A stretch of 64,000 nt of DNA from Coptis chinensis (taxonomy: Eukaryota; Streptophyta; Magnoliopsida; Ranunculales; Ranunculaceae). The DNA is taken from positions 4,278,001 through 4,342,000 of the forward strand of contig CM027378.1 in NCBI GenBank assembly GCA_015680905.1, given 5' to 3'. Below, in pieces: positions 35,830-48,239 of the stretch. The notes under the pieces were generated by a model. That model ran no database searches and had not been told where the DNA came from. It saw only the letters and a program-made list of their open reading frames with translations. The position numbers and the translations under genes are program-made. The stretch's first letter is position 1, and each line of letters opens with the position of its first letter.

Positions 35830-36689
35830 TGATAATATCTAAATTATGATTTTACTCCTACTTACGCTACAGAGACTAGGAAGAAGTAAACTATAATTTA
35901 TATTCATTTATATCAAATTTCTACTCTCAATTATCATGCAATAAAACTAGAGTAAGAAAACTTTCCACTCCTAGTTGCTTAGAACATACTAATTCAATTC
36001 GTGATTAACAATTAAACAATACGAGAGTAATGATCCTAAATATCACTAATATGGTGAAAACTATGATTTAATATATTCTAAATTAAACTCTGATAATAAA
36101 ATAATAAGATGTGAATATGAAGAAGGAATTAAGGAGGTTTGAAATCCACTTTAATTAATCCATAACATGCTACTATATAGTTTGTTACAACCCTAATCTT
36201 TATGTTTTCACACAAGGTTCAACATAAAGGTTAGGTCTTTTTATCCCTAATTATTCATGGTATCTCTTACCAACTAATAATTAGCATGAGAGAAAGTTGA
36301 AACTCATTCTCATGGTGAATGAACTACCCTCTAGACTTGAATTACTAAAAGAATGGCTTTTTGTGTCACTTATTTTTTTTGTCTCGTGTCACTTACTAGA
36401 AAAAAGTGACACACAGAGTTTTGTTGTGTCACTTTTTTTATGGAATGAGGGCTGATGTGTTGCTTCTAGGAAAAGTGACACAAGTAATTTTATTTTTTGT
36501 GTCCCGTTATTTTTTAACGTGACACTAGTGGTTTGCCTTGTTGTGTCACTTATGGGTGTAAAAAAACTGAAAACAAAATTAACAAATTATCGAAATAAAT
36601 AAGCGACACGAGTAATTGCTTATGTCAATAAAAAGAACACTTAGGGTTAAAAAAGAAAAAAAACAGAAGAAAAAAAAAACTCGGTCTCG

Positions 36690-39600
36690 CAAAACCGCTA
36701 AAGAGACCTCACTGTTCTTCCTCCCAACTAATTCGCATCGGCGTTCTAACACCACGCGCACTCTCCCACCCAGCGGTCTCTTGGCCATCCCTCGGTCTCC
36801 GTCCCAATTCCCTTTCCAGCTGTCCCTCATTCTCTCGTCCATCCCTCGGGTTAGTCTTGACACCTCGTAGATGTGTGTGGGTGGGTGTTTTCATTCTCTC
36901 CCCCCCTTTTTGTGATGATTCTGTTATTAGACCGGCTTGTAACTAGGTACGAAACATGTCTGTCTATAGTTAATTAGTTATTCTATCTTCATTTTAGAAA
37001 ATCATAATTATACCATTGTTATATTATCATTGAAGCTGGCTTAAATGTTTTGTCTGACATTGCAATTTGTATATGAATTTACATTTTATGATTTATTAAT
37101 ATTGTTCTTTGCAAGCACCGAAAGCTCTCAGAATCAGGAGAAAGGAGGGGTTCATAATGATTTAGTTGTTGGCACTTATGTGCAACCAAATAGACTGTAT
37201 GTTTGCTTTTCGGTCAATTAGTTCGTGTTTCCTTTTTCATTTAGCTGTTAGTTTGTGCTGATAACAGTGACTATGTTACTTACAAGTCTTATCTTACAGA
37301 AATGACGCAGGTTTTCCTCTTAAGAGTACCATGGTTATCCCTGCTCCTGTAACATCTGAAAGGTGCTTCTTTTTCCTCTATTACTTTCTATTGTTCATTT
37401 TGTCATTATCATGCATTGGCTGCGTGCATTCTGTTCATATAGCTAGGCTTCTTTTCTAGGTTAGCAATAATCTCCAGCCTAAATGCATCTAGTACGAAAT
37501 TAACACAGTGATGCTGTTATTATTACGATTGTCTGAAGAATACTTTGCGCAACACAGAAGAACCCAAAAAGTTGATGCGGTTGAATACTCCAATAGTCTC
37601 TAAGTACAATTATATGCCGTTGATTTAGCTTGTGTCTAGTTACTATCCTTTATTCCATTGAAATATGATAAAGAAAGTTAGCCAACTCTTAACAGTACAG
37701 GTACTTGTCACTGCTACTACCTGTGTCATCCTTATGGGGACATTTTACGGGAACTTACAAAATAAAATTTTATTTTGGATATCCCAATTACAAAAAAAGA
37801 AGTTAAATATGTTGCTAGAATTTAGTTCATATAATTTTGCTTTTCTAGTTTGTGTTCTTTATTTTAGTATGGTTCTTGTGCCTCAGGTGGTAGGGTGCTC
37901 TGTAGATAAGTTGAAACTTTTTCATTTTTATAATGCAGCAAATAAAAAAATCATTCCCATGCAAGATTTTGATATTCGATGAATGCCAGGCAAACCTTTA
38001 ACATTTGAGACGCGACTCTTCAGTTGAGAGGACTGAATCTCCTATTATCTTTCATCAGCACAAAGATTCACATATTAGGGTCCATGATATCAATGGGCGG
38101 CTGGGCGCTTAATTGTTTGATTGCAATATAGTTCATTATTACTACCATCATCATCTTAGCCTCCCAGTGTCCCTTCCCCACCAGTATCGTTTAAAGTTTT
38201 GATGGGAATCTAATGTTACTTCTAGGTCCCCTCCTTTACCCTCCCCTCTGCTTGGTGCTTAATGCATTATAGATGTTTAGCATTTGAACCTTTATGAAAT
38301 GAACACAACATTGTAGATTTCATTCTTTTGCGCCATGACTCTGGGATTCTGGGGAATCTGTTCATCACATCTTAGTCTATTATGATTAGGCCTATGTATT
38401 TGTGCCTTGTGGTGATTTCCTAGATTCAACATCTCTAGCTTTGGTGTGCGATGTCAGCGCATGATCATTTTTCCCTAAGAATCCTATCATTACTGTATGT
38501 AAACCTCTTCTTGACAACAGTAGGGCCTCACATGATAAACTGAATGTATCTGGAAGTTTCAACCTTACGTCACTAGATGATAATGGCTTCTGACGACGGG
38601 CTATCTTTTCTAGAACTGATGGAACAACTTCTGCACCGAAGGAGACAAACTACATGTTTGGTTTTCAATATGTGGAATCTATGCATATTCGGTCAAAGAA
38701 TGACATAAAAGCATTAGAACTGATGTATCCCTTCCCAACTCTTCTACCTCACTTTCAGGTTTGCTTGATTTTTCTTAACGTGATTAGGTTTTCAATTATA
38801 GTACATGGGTATCCCTCTCCCCCCTCTAAAACCCAGATGTAATCATGTGACAGGAAAATCTCCAAATAACAGACGTTTTTCCATTTCATGAAAATAATTT
38901 TCTCATATCAAGAGTTCTAAACTGGATTCAAGCTGTTATACTGAAGGCTACCCCACTTCCCGTAGTTATTATATAGGAATGTCTTCTTATTTACATCAAG
39001 AAACAGGTAATCGGTTCAAGTGTGTTTCTTATTCTTATTCATATACATGGCTGCCATTTATTGGCTCAAATTATGGTTTTACGTGCTAGGTTGATTGTGT
39101 AGGCCAACATATTTTGCTGAAGTTTATGCATGGTTGGAGATTGATAGATAAACTTGGTGTCTTATGCACTACTTACTTATTAGGATTAGGTATTTCCTGC
39201 TCATCTTGAGCCTCTGTATGGTTTGAGTCATGTTATTCTTGCAGAGAATGTTGACCTGATACTATCCTGACATTGTAATTGGCTCTAACTTCTTCAAAGT
39301 GACTTCTTGCGGATTCCCATGCGTGTTTTTCAATAAAATTTGGATAAAGGGGAATCTTGGGACAACGAGTTTGAGTTAAACACCGCTCTACGGTATCGTT
39401 AGATGTATTTGGAAATTTAAATCTTATCATAGACTTGACAATTACTTAGCAACACACCGCTATATGTATTGCCGCGGGCATGTTGGTGGTCGCATCATCA
39501 ATATGAAGTACTATCTTGTAAATATCCTACTGATGTGGTACATGATACTTCTTATGGCGTTGTCTGATATTAAAGCGTTTAACGAGTGTTTCTCTTGTGA

Positions 39601-40900
39601 CGCTGTGGGTGAAAATTATGATGTTGTGTCAAACTAGGGATCCAAAGCTGGAACCCTAAAATTAATGATGTTATAGATTGCTTCACTGGATTCACATAAC
39701 CTACATTAGTGTTGATCGGATTAATCATATTTCCTTGTTCACTCCATCATTTATCCTGTTCTTCACATTCTTTTGTCGTTTAAGTCAAATCATATTCCCA
39801 TGCATTTAGTGTTTAGGTATGCATTATTTGATTGTAATGAGGTAAGGCTCATTACGTCCCCGCCCTAGTCTTTATCCTATAATTTTCTTGATAAACTATT
39901 AGGGGTCTGCGTAACCCCACTCCCCACTAGAGGTTTTTTTCACAAAAAAGAAGAAGAAGATAAAGAATCCATGTTGTCTACCCAGAATTGGTTTTAGCAT
40001 AGAATCTTCTAACTTCTAAGGTAGAGGCAACATCACTAACCATATAGTTATATTCAAAAAGAGGGTGACTGTAAAGTAGTATTATTTTTCATATAGTCTT
40101 AGCTAGGTTATAAATTGGTGCATGTGTAAATATGGTAGGCAATGCATTGTCTGCATTATTTATTTTCATAATATTTATAATATATTTTTTGTCGAACAGG
40201 TATTGGAGTTCTCTAGCTAGAAAAGTTACACTACTAAAATAGATGAACTTCGTCTTGAATTCATCGACTTTATCCAACAATTTAATTATCTGAGTAATTA
40301 ATTTGGGTAAGTGGGCTTCTATATTTTCCCTTTCTTTATGTATATATATTTTTCTTATCAATTTTTTTTTTCTTAATTACTTGTGCAATATACCCTTCTT
40401 GATTCACTTGTTTTTTAATTTATATACTAGTCATAGTGGAATGACGACTTCATGATATGATGCAGGTGCATAGATTGATTAACAGATGAATAGATGGTAG
40501 CTAGGTTTTTTGGTGTTGGAAGTGCGCACAACAAGCTAAGATATTGCTAGGATAGCGTTGGCATCATGTAGTTTTTTTTTTTTTAATTTATTGTGATTAT
40601 TTTGGAATTGGAATGACTTATTTTGTTGGGAGTCAAACTGGATAATAGATACTAAGTTTGATCCATGAAATTAATAGAAGTTAATTGTTTTGAATGTTGT
40701 TTTTTTTTCCCGAGTGGATGTTGTTTCCATATCATAAAGTAGGTTAAAGTAATTTTGGTTATGATGTTTTGATAAATGTATATGGATGTTGTTTCTGTCA
40801 TAAAGCAGGTTAATGGGATTTTGGTTATGACATATAGGATGCAGGTTGAGAAATGAATACAAAAATGAGAAAATATTTTAAAACAAAATTATTTTCATTT
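36690..40900. other. Interior of the CACTA-like element: possible captured gene pieces
   Basis: 36690-36870 is GC-richer than its surroundings (CTCTCCCACCCAGCGGTC and similar) and looks like a 5' exon or leader. Downstream, short open blocks near 37130-37190 (QNQEKGGVHNDLVVGTYVQ), 37300-37360 (NDAGFPLKSTMVIPAPV) and 38610-38760 (NYMFGFQYVESMHIRSKND) are separated by T-rich intron-like stretches. I recognise no family, so capture of a host gene is only a suspicion. The rest is AT-rich with no gene seen. Confidence 0.35.
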
Positions 40901-40904
40901 GTCT

Positions 40905-41470
40905 CACTTTTGGAAAAAGTGACATAATATCTATTAAAAGTGACACAACTTACCACTCTTATGTGTCGCTTTTGACGTACTTGTGTCACGCTCCGATCCA
41001 AAAGTGATACAACTAGTATATTTAATGTGTCACTTCCAAAAGTGACACAACTAGTATACTTAATGTGTCACTTTTGACGTACTTATGTCTCGCTCTGGTC
41101 CAAAAGTGACACAACTAGTATACTTAATGTGTCACTTTTGACGTACTTATATCTCGCTCTGGTCAAAAAGTGACACAACTAGTGTACTTAATGTGTCACT
41201 TTTGATGTACTTACGTCTCGCTCTGGTCAAAAAATGACACAACTAGTGTACTTAATGTGTCACTTTTGACGTACTTATGTTTCGCTCTAGTCCAAAAATG
41301 ACGCAACTAATGTACTTAATGTGTCACTTTTGACGTACTTATGTCTCGCTCAGGTCTAAAAGTGACACAACTAGTGTACTTAATGTGTCACTTTTTATGA
41401 AATTATGTCACACTCTGGTCTAAAAAGGATACAACTAGTGTCACTTTTGACAAGCACTGTGACACTCTTT
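40905..41470. repeat. 64-bp minisatellite in the CACTA-like subterminal zone
   Basis: The unit AAAAGTGACACAACTAGT..ACTTAATGTGTCACTTTTGACGTACTTATGTCTCGCTCTGGTC repeats about seven times; CAACTAGT recurs near 41010, 41048, 41112, 41177, 41240, 41303 (variant) and 41368. Each unit contains the inverted pair AAAAGTGACACA/TGTGTCACTTTT, so single units can fold. Subterminal repeats of this kind are transposase-binding sites in CACTA elements. Confidence 0.8.
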
Positions 41471-41953
41471 CTTAAAAGTAACACGAGGCTATTCTGAAGT
41501 GTCATTTTATTAACAAAAAGTGACACATTTAGTAAGGCTTATTTAGTAAGGCTTTTGTGTCACTTTTGGTAGAACTTTATGTGTCAGGGGCTGTTAGGCC
41601 ACTTCAGAATTAGTTTCAAAAGTGACACAAGTGACTTCTTGTGTCACTTATGTCACTTAAAAAGTGACACAAAAAACCCTTTTCTGACATCAAGTCTTCA
41701 TCAAAGCTTCAATCAAACCCCTCTAATAGAGGTTTAGCTATGATTCATTAGATTATCATGGAATAAATAATAAGAAAAAGAAGACATAATTAAAGTACTA
41801 CTTGATTAAAAATACTTGAATTGTATTAATGGTGGCTAGGCTAATAAAACATAAACAAGGTTAAACAAAAGAGAAAAGGTAAGAGATCTAAATTATTCTA
41901 ATTAATGGGAGATAGCACTTTAGAGTTTTTCCTTACTCCTCTTTATATAGGAG

Positions 41954-42681
41954 CATTGTCACCAAGTACGGTACGGGTTTAAAACGGTATACTTGAAAAA
42001 AACTTAGTTCGTGTTTTAAACGGAACGTCTCGGAAAAAAAACGGAAAAAAAAAAGCGTAAAAAAACGTGAGGCATAAAAAACGGGTTTAAAACGGTAAAA
42101 CGGGTTTAAAACGTATAATACGTAAAAGAAACGGTAAAAACCGATGATAAATAATATAATAGATAAGGAGTTTGACTTTCTATAAAAGTGGAAAAAAAAA
42201 TAGACACATAAAATAAAAATAAAAATAATATAAATGAAAGAAAATTCAAATACATGAAAGTATCAAATTATCATTACTCATCCAAATACTAGAAGTTTTA
42301 GATTCAGTGCCAAAACACTATTCAAAATAAGATACTACTAATTACCAACCATAATGGCATAATTAAGTACTACAAATAAGTTAATAACTTTAAAAATTTC
42401 AATTAATTATTAATAGTCCAAAGCAAAATAGAACGGTCTCAATAAGTCAATCTAACGCCCACTCTTCAAAAAGGTAAACTCCATAACCCTTTTCTTTTCT
42501 AGCGTAAGTTTTAAACGGGAGATTTTCAAAATATCGGGTTTTAAACGTTTTTTAAGTTTAAAACGGGTTTAAAATGTTTAAAACGCGTTTTGTTGAAAAA
42601 CCCGGGTTTTAAACTGGAACCAGACGCCTTGACAATATCTCGGGTTTTAAACGGGTTTTAAACCCGTATTTGGTGACAATG
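41954..42681. mobile_element. hAT-type non-autonomous element (728 bp)
   Basis: It starts CATTGTCACCAAGTACGG and ends CCGTATTTGGTGACAATG (near-perfect 18-bp terminal repeats). It is flanked by a perfect 8-bp duplication, TATAGGAG (41946-41953 and 42682-42689). The right LTR has TATAGGAG only once at the matching place (59049-59056), proving the insertion. The interior is rich in GGGTTTAAAACGG in both orientations. No open frame of note. Confidence 0.92.
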
Positions 42682-43207
42682 TATAGGAGAGGGCTAGGTT
42701 TACAATTTCGTGCATGGGCTTTGGAGTTATGTTTTGGGCCACTAGATCAAGCTTAAAACCTAATTACTTAAGTCCAAAAAGGGTTTCTCTTCTGGAAATT
42801 GCTGCAACAGCCTTTTTGTCTACTTTTACTCTTCTTATTGGATCAAGAGCTAAGCTATTAGAAAGCTCTTTCTGAGCCGGTCGTTTTGACATATAATAGG
42901 CCCGATTCTGAGGTCTTAGTCCAAAGATACGGCCTGCGGAAGTTCTAGCTATTGATTTTTATGCTCTATTTCTGCCCGCGTTGACTTTGACTTTTCAGCT
43001 TTGACTGGGCTTTAAAAAAACTTTTTCTCCTTGAAACTTGGGCTTTAACCATAGAACTTCTTAGTAACCAACCTTTGCTCATTTCTCTTGCAAAAGGGAC
43101 ATATTTCTTCACATAATTGACTCCAAGACCTAAAATACACAAAAGTATGTAAACAGTACTAACTCTTATTTATTATAAATATAATTGGTCTATATGTAAT
43201 ATTATTA

Positions 43208-43998
43208 GATATTTGTTACTGACGGACCCCATATTGTGTTGGGCAGACCCCAAAAAAAATAATTATTACAAGTGTGTCATTAGTCCCAAAAAGTAAAAAA
43301 AAAACAATTATTACAAGTGTGTCATTAGTCCCAAAAAGTTGAATTCGAAAACCCCAAGCTTAAACGACCCGACTAGGTCGTTCGTTATGCAAACCAAATG
43401 GTCTGGTCACACCGTCTGGACTAAGTCCAAAATGATGTGGCCATGTCGTTTGGGATTTGGACTTAGAAAAAAACTTACCGGTGTGGTCACATCGTTTGGA
43501 CTAAGTCCCAAACGACTTGACCACACCGTTTGGGACTTACTCCAAACGATGTGCCCACACTGGTCAAGAGACCAAAAAACATAACTTTATATTTTTCAAA
43601 GTTCAAATCCCAAACGGTGTGGCCATATCGTTGGGGATTTTTCTAATTTTGGGGTTTTCGAATTTTCTCATTCAGCCACTGTACACATGCATATTCAGCC
43701 CTAGTCACGTGCATATATTCAGCCCTAGTGTTTAATGTTAGTGTTAGGATATAGTTTTCATGGTTTAAGATTTAGGATGGTAGAAGAGAAGAGAAGAGAA
43801 TAGAAGAGAATGGCTGAAAAGGGAAAATTCAAGTTGGTTTGGGAAGTGCCCAACACAAAACAACTTTTTGGGACCAATGACACACTTGTAATAATTGTTT
43901 TTTTTTTTTTTTTTTACTTTTTGGGACCAATGGCACACTTGTAATAATTGTTTTTTTTTGGGTCTGCCCAGCACAATATGGGGTCCGTGAGTAACAGG
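43208..43998. mobile_element. MULE-type MITE with 34-bp repeat array (about 0.79 kb)
   Basis: Terminal inverted repeats of about 125 bases: left TGTTACTGACGGACCCCATA, then a doubled AATTATTACAAGTGTGTCATTAGTCCCAAAAAGT-type unit; the right end mirrors this and closes with ATGGGGTCCGTGAGTAACA. It is flanked by TATTATTA on both sides (43200-43207 and 43999-44010 region), and the right LTR shows the empty site ATATTATTAAGGGG near 59566. An 8-9-bp duplication with long terminal repeats fits a Mutator-like element. Between the arms, 43360-43640 is an array of the 34-bp AAACGA/TCGTTT unit also found beside the OTU-MULE. No coding. Confidence 0.85.
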
Positions 43999-44043
43999 AC
44001 CCTATTATTAAGGGGTTAAAACTATAGTTTAGGGCTCTTATCA

Positions 44044-45840
44044 AACCACCCCCAAACAGCATTTTGCTTGTCCTCAAGCAAAGATGAGAAATTAAAATAA
44101 GTGACCAAAAATAGAGTTCTAATTAATTTCGTTTTGTCGAGTGCAATTGCATTGACCATATGTAATAAGGCCTTAAACCACTAGGACTTCCCTAGTGGAC
44201 GAGTTATAGCCTCGTGAGAGTTTTATAGAGAAGCTACTCACAAACTTCATTTATACTATAACGACTAAGAAATAAAATTATTGCTTCTTTATTTATTCTC
44301 AGATATATATACATCTCACTAGTAATGAATAAAGAATAATCAATTCGAAACTTAAGCTAATACGTGTATAATAATCAATCATCTACGGATAATTATATAT
44401 AAAATAAACTATGCTATGAAAGGCAATAACAGATCCGTTTCTGCAACTTTGGAACAGCGTCCTTAAGTAGGTCCTCACAAATATGTCAAAACAAAAACAC
44501 TCTAATTTTTCCACACAAGTTTCGCTCACTCCAGTGTGTAGTGGGCACACTTTTCCTCACAATCTCAATGACGTATAAGGGAGCTGAGGTTGATCAAACA
44601 CATCTGCCACTTACTATCACACCAACCTATTCTTAATTGAGCTAGAGGTCTTTATTAGCTGTTATGGGAATTAAGTCATGGTTTAAGAAGGAAGGAAATG
44701 GATATTCAAAAGGACAAGTCTGAGAAAATATGGTCTTCATATTATGTAACTAGAGAAAACCTTGTTCTTACTTTGCTTCTACACTTTGTTTCCATCTTTA
44801 GCCATTTTTTTTCTTTTTATTTTGGCTTTTGACTCATTTGATTCTGTTTTTGGAGTTATAACTTTTTTTTATTTATTTATATATATATTTTTTCTTTTCT
44901 TATTGAAGCAACTAACAAATTCTTGGTTTTCCACAGGTCTTTCTCTTTTCTTTATTTCATTTCATCCTACTTCTCAGACTCATTCAAAAAAATGGGTAGT
45001 CTAATTTTATTTTTATTTTGTTTTTATAAAAAGGGTAAATGTTTTGTGGTTTATGAAAAGGCTAAAGAAAGGCTCAGAAGGGCAACTAGCGAAAAATAAT
45101 TTCATATAGGTTTGAATTTCTGGCTATATCGATCCAAAAAGGGCCTAAATTCTCGCTTAGGATATGGTATAGTGATCAAGCAAGTGGACGTGTGATTTCT
45201 CTATTCGGAATTTACTTCTCCCTTGTGACATTACTCAGATATTTCACTCATATAAGGTTTTTAGGCTATATTCTCATAGGATTTGTAGAATAAATATTCT
45301 AGCCTAGATTTCAAAAACTTATTGCCAATACAAACATAAATGCTCATGCAATATATTTATGGAAAGATGCAATGACTATTACCTACATATTAACCTAAGT
45401 TTCTAAAAACTATTCTAATTTAAGAGCTAACATGAAACTTCTAGACTACTACCATCACAGAAAAAGAAACAATACCAATATTCATAAGTGCATAGTATAA
45501 ATACTTTTTATTTATATTTTTTTTAATTTTTTTTTACTAGAAAGCAAATGCTATATATATATATCTTAATTGGTTCCTTAAATTCCGTGTGTTTTTATGC
45601 CACCCCCAAACAAAAACATGTTTTGTTCTCAAAGTATAGAAATAAGAAGGATATAAAATACCATGGAAACGCTTAAAATTTTAGAGCACCTGCAAAACAA
45701 ATTTAGAACATACTAATATAGGTAAAGAAAAACATATGCAACTCCTATATGAGTTCCATCCGTTATGGGAATAACAAGAATTAAATTGCTTGGGACATAA
45801 GCAGACACTAACTGAAAGTAAAACTTACCTTATATCCAGC
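44044..45840 (-). other. 3' untranslated zone of the Athila-like fossil
   Basis: Between the polypurine tract at the 3' LTR and the env-like remnants. AT-rich, no coding seen. A second CCACCCCCAAACA tract occurs at 45601, with a similar following context (TTTTG.TCTCAA). Confidence 0.55.
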
Positions 45841-48239
45841 ACTACACATTGTCCTCCCCTCCTATAAATAAGTGAGATTCCTTTGCGTCCTGCCAAGCCA
45901 TGATAATCTGCCAAGCCTCATGCCATTTATCATCTTCCTTTTCTAACCTGTTAAGCGCCACTTGGTCGGATGGGGTGTAAGGGGCAACCCAATTAGGTTG
46001 TAGCCACCACCTTGGCCAAATCATAATACGAAAAGTGCATACAATGCAATTGGTGGGTCGCATACCCCAACCCAATCCGTGAAACAGGTACAGAACTCAG
46101 GAAAGAAACATAGCATTATGCAGCAAACCAAGACAGGCATAAGAAGGTACTTATGCTTCATACTATGGGCTCGTGCTAAACTAGACACTAATGTCTCAGG
46201 AAGGTCATATAGCATACGTCCCTCAGCTAGAGCAAGGAAGACGTCACAAGTGACGATATTCACAGAAGAAAAATGCCATTCCCCTAAAATATTCAGCATA
46301 ATAAAGAACATAATAGTGCCTAAATTAAGGGACAAGCTACCAAAGGCTACGTTATATTACCCTTGGTCCTCTACATGAAAAATCCCCACCCCATAGGTCT
46401 CATGGAAATACTCATTGTTGTCGATGTACATATTATCAGCCATATAACCCCATGAGTTTTGGGCAGTAGGCATAGAAAGTCCAATAGTAAAGGCCAACAA
46501 AAACTTGCTTAAATCCATTGTTTTATCATCAATGGTGACAGAGAACACTTGTTCCCCATCTGGTCAATAAAAGAACCTACAATTATCATAGAAATAAGCA
46601 GTAAGTGCAGGAGAATGAGATTCATCAAGACTTTACCATTAGAAAAAAACTGCCATCCCGATTGCCTGTCGTTCATGGAACTAGAACCCATAGGTGTCAC
46701 TCTCGAGCAATTATTCAAAGGACTGCTCCGATATGATTTGAGGACATTTCATAGCAAACAAACACATGAATCAACTCACGAAGTGATCAGAGAAAACCCC
46801 AGAAAAAAAGAACTGGAGGTATGTTGAAGTAAGGGCGTAGGCGCGCTCAGAATGGCCTATGTTAGAGGGTGAGCATGCTTTCTTCTGACAAAAGAAAAAT
46901 ATGCGATACTCGAATTACAGCGCGGGCGCGCTCTGTGTTAATACAATATAAGGGTGTGCACGCTCTGAGCAAGACCTGTGATATGAATTTGAGAGGTGCA
47001 AAGTGAAGTACATGGCGTGCCATGTATTTATAGAGCACTAGTTGCTTAAACAAAGGTTCTCAAGTTTCCCAAATTGATAAGGAAAAAGATGGAATAAGAA
47101 AAAGGCTTCTAAAACCAAAATAGAAATAGCCGAGAGCAGACTCAGCACCCAATCTATATGGTTTTAAACCTGGAATCAAAATAGCAATCTCCATGCTTCT
47201 AACCCTTGAGGTTGCACCAAACAACAATAGCTAATTCTAGCTACAACATATTAGCAGGATGCTCATCTAAACTATATTCCTTAAGCATTGCAATATTAAT
47301 TCCAAAATTATGTGGATATAGTAAAATACACTGCTAAACAAATAACGTCACCCCCAAACAAGTCGGAAGGGTGGGATTCATGAAAAATAGATAGCATGCT
47401 TGGACAAAAAATTAAACCAACTTAAAATTCAAATAACAACCACTTACATAATCCAATATTAACTACTTAAACTAACAACTGGGAATAATAAATCTATTAA
47501 AAACCAGAAATATTCTAAAAAAATAATACAAAAGAACTAGCCACGAGATGAGGAAGGGCCAGAGCCATCCGTCCTATGTCGATGACGCTCACGCCTTCCG
47601 GAGTCAGCAGAGGAAGAACCATCATGAGGTGGCAGGCGTCGTAGAACTTCTTCTTGAAACGTGCACTGTTGTTCCATTAAAATATCCATGGCTTCCCAAT
47701 GCTCATTATGAGTCTGAGTGAGGGTCTCCATGTTAGCTTGGATATCCTGGTGACTATCACTGAGCAACTGAATATTAGACTGAAGCTTCTCTTGGTTACG
47801 GAGAATGGTACCTTGCCTAATTTGGATAGCCTCACAGAGGTCACTAAGAGAACGCGTTGGCATATCTGAATCGCCTCATACTAGTTATTGAGAGTTCACA
47901 GGCCACAATGAAGTAACGAAACGGGCTATCTCCGTAGTAGCCTTTTCCAAAGCTCCTGCATCAAAATAGGCTGCATTTTCCTCCTCTTCCTCCTCCGATT
48001 CCATCTGAACAGCCAAAACTTCAGGGAAATTCCACTCCCTATAAATATGTGCATATTCATGCAACTTAAACTTAACCTTACTAGACTCTGGAACACATCC
48101 CCAAAACAATATAATCTTAAGTGATCAATGCGGGGAAAGTCACGGTAAGTTGACCAACTGCTATAATCTCATTCAATAAAAATTCGAGGATGCAAAACCC
48201 ATACCTTCTTTTCTGAAGGGTCCAGAGAATGTGCAGACA

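Larger units (their letters stand above)
36342..41686. mobile_element. CACTA-like element, non-autonomous or decayed
   Basis: This 5.3-kb block interrupts the left LTR. The ends are inverted: TTACTAAAAGAATGGCTTTT leading to TTGTGTCACTT on the left, and AAGTGACACAAAAAACCCTT leading to TTCTGAC on the right. These resemble degraded CACTACTAGAAAA-type CACTA ends. Both subterminal zones are packed with GTGTCACTTTT/AAAAGTGACAC in both orientations, as in En/Spm-like elements. No transposase is found. About 29 bases of LTR present in the other copy are missing at the junction, so the insertion was not clean or the end has been trimmed. Confidence 0.65.
35830..44043 (-). repeat. Left (3') LTR of the Athila-like fossil, with three nested DNA elements
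   Basis: LTR sequence is at 35830-36341, 41687-41953, 42682-43207 and 43997-44043. Together these align with the uninterrupted right LTR (58280-59607). The gaps are a CACTA-like element, a hAT-type element and a MULE-type MITE. Just beyond the end lies CCACCCCCAAAC (44045-44056), a polypurine tract on the minus strand, which identifies this copy as the 3' LTR. Confidence 0.9.

Noticed and set aside
39830-39950. A second Au-type SINE (GGTAAGGCTCATTACGTCC)
   Set aside because: Only a short resemblance; the other SINE landmarks are missing.
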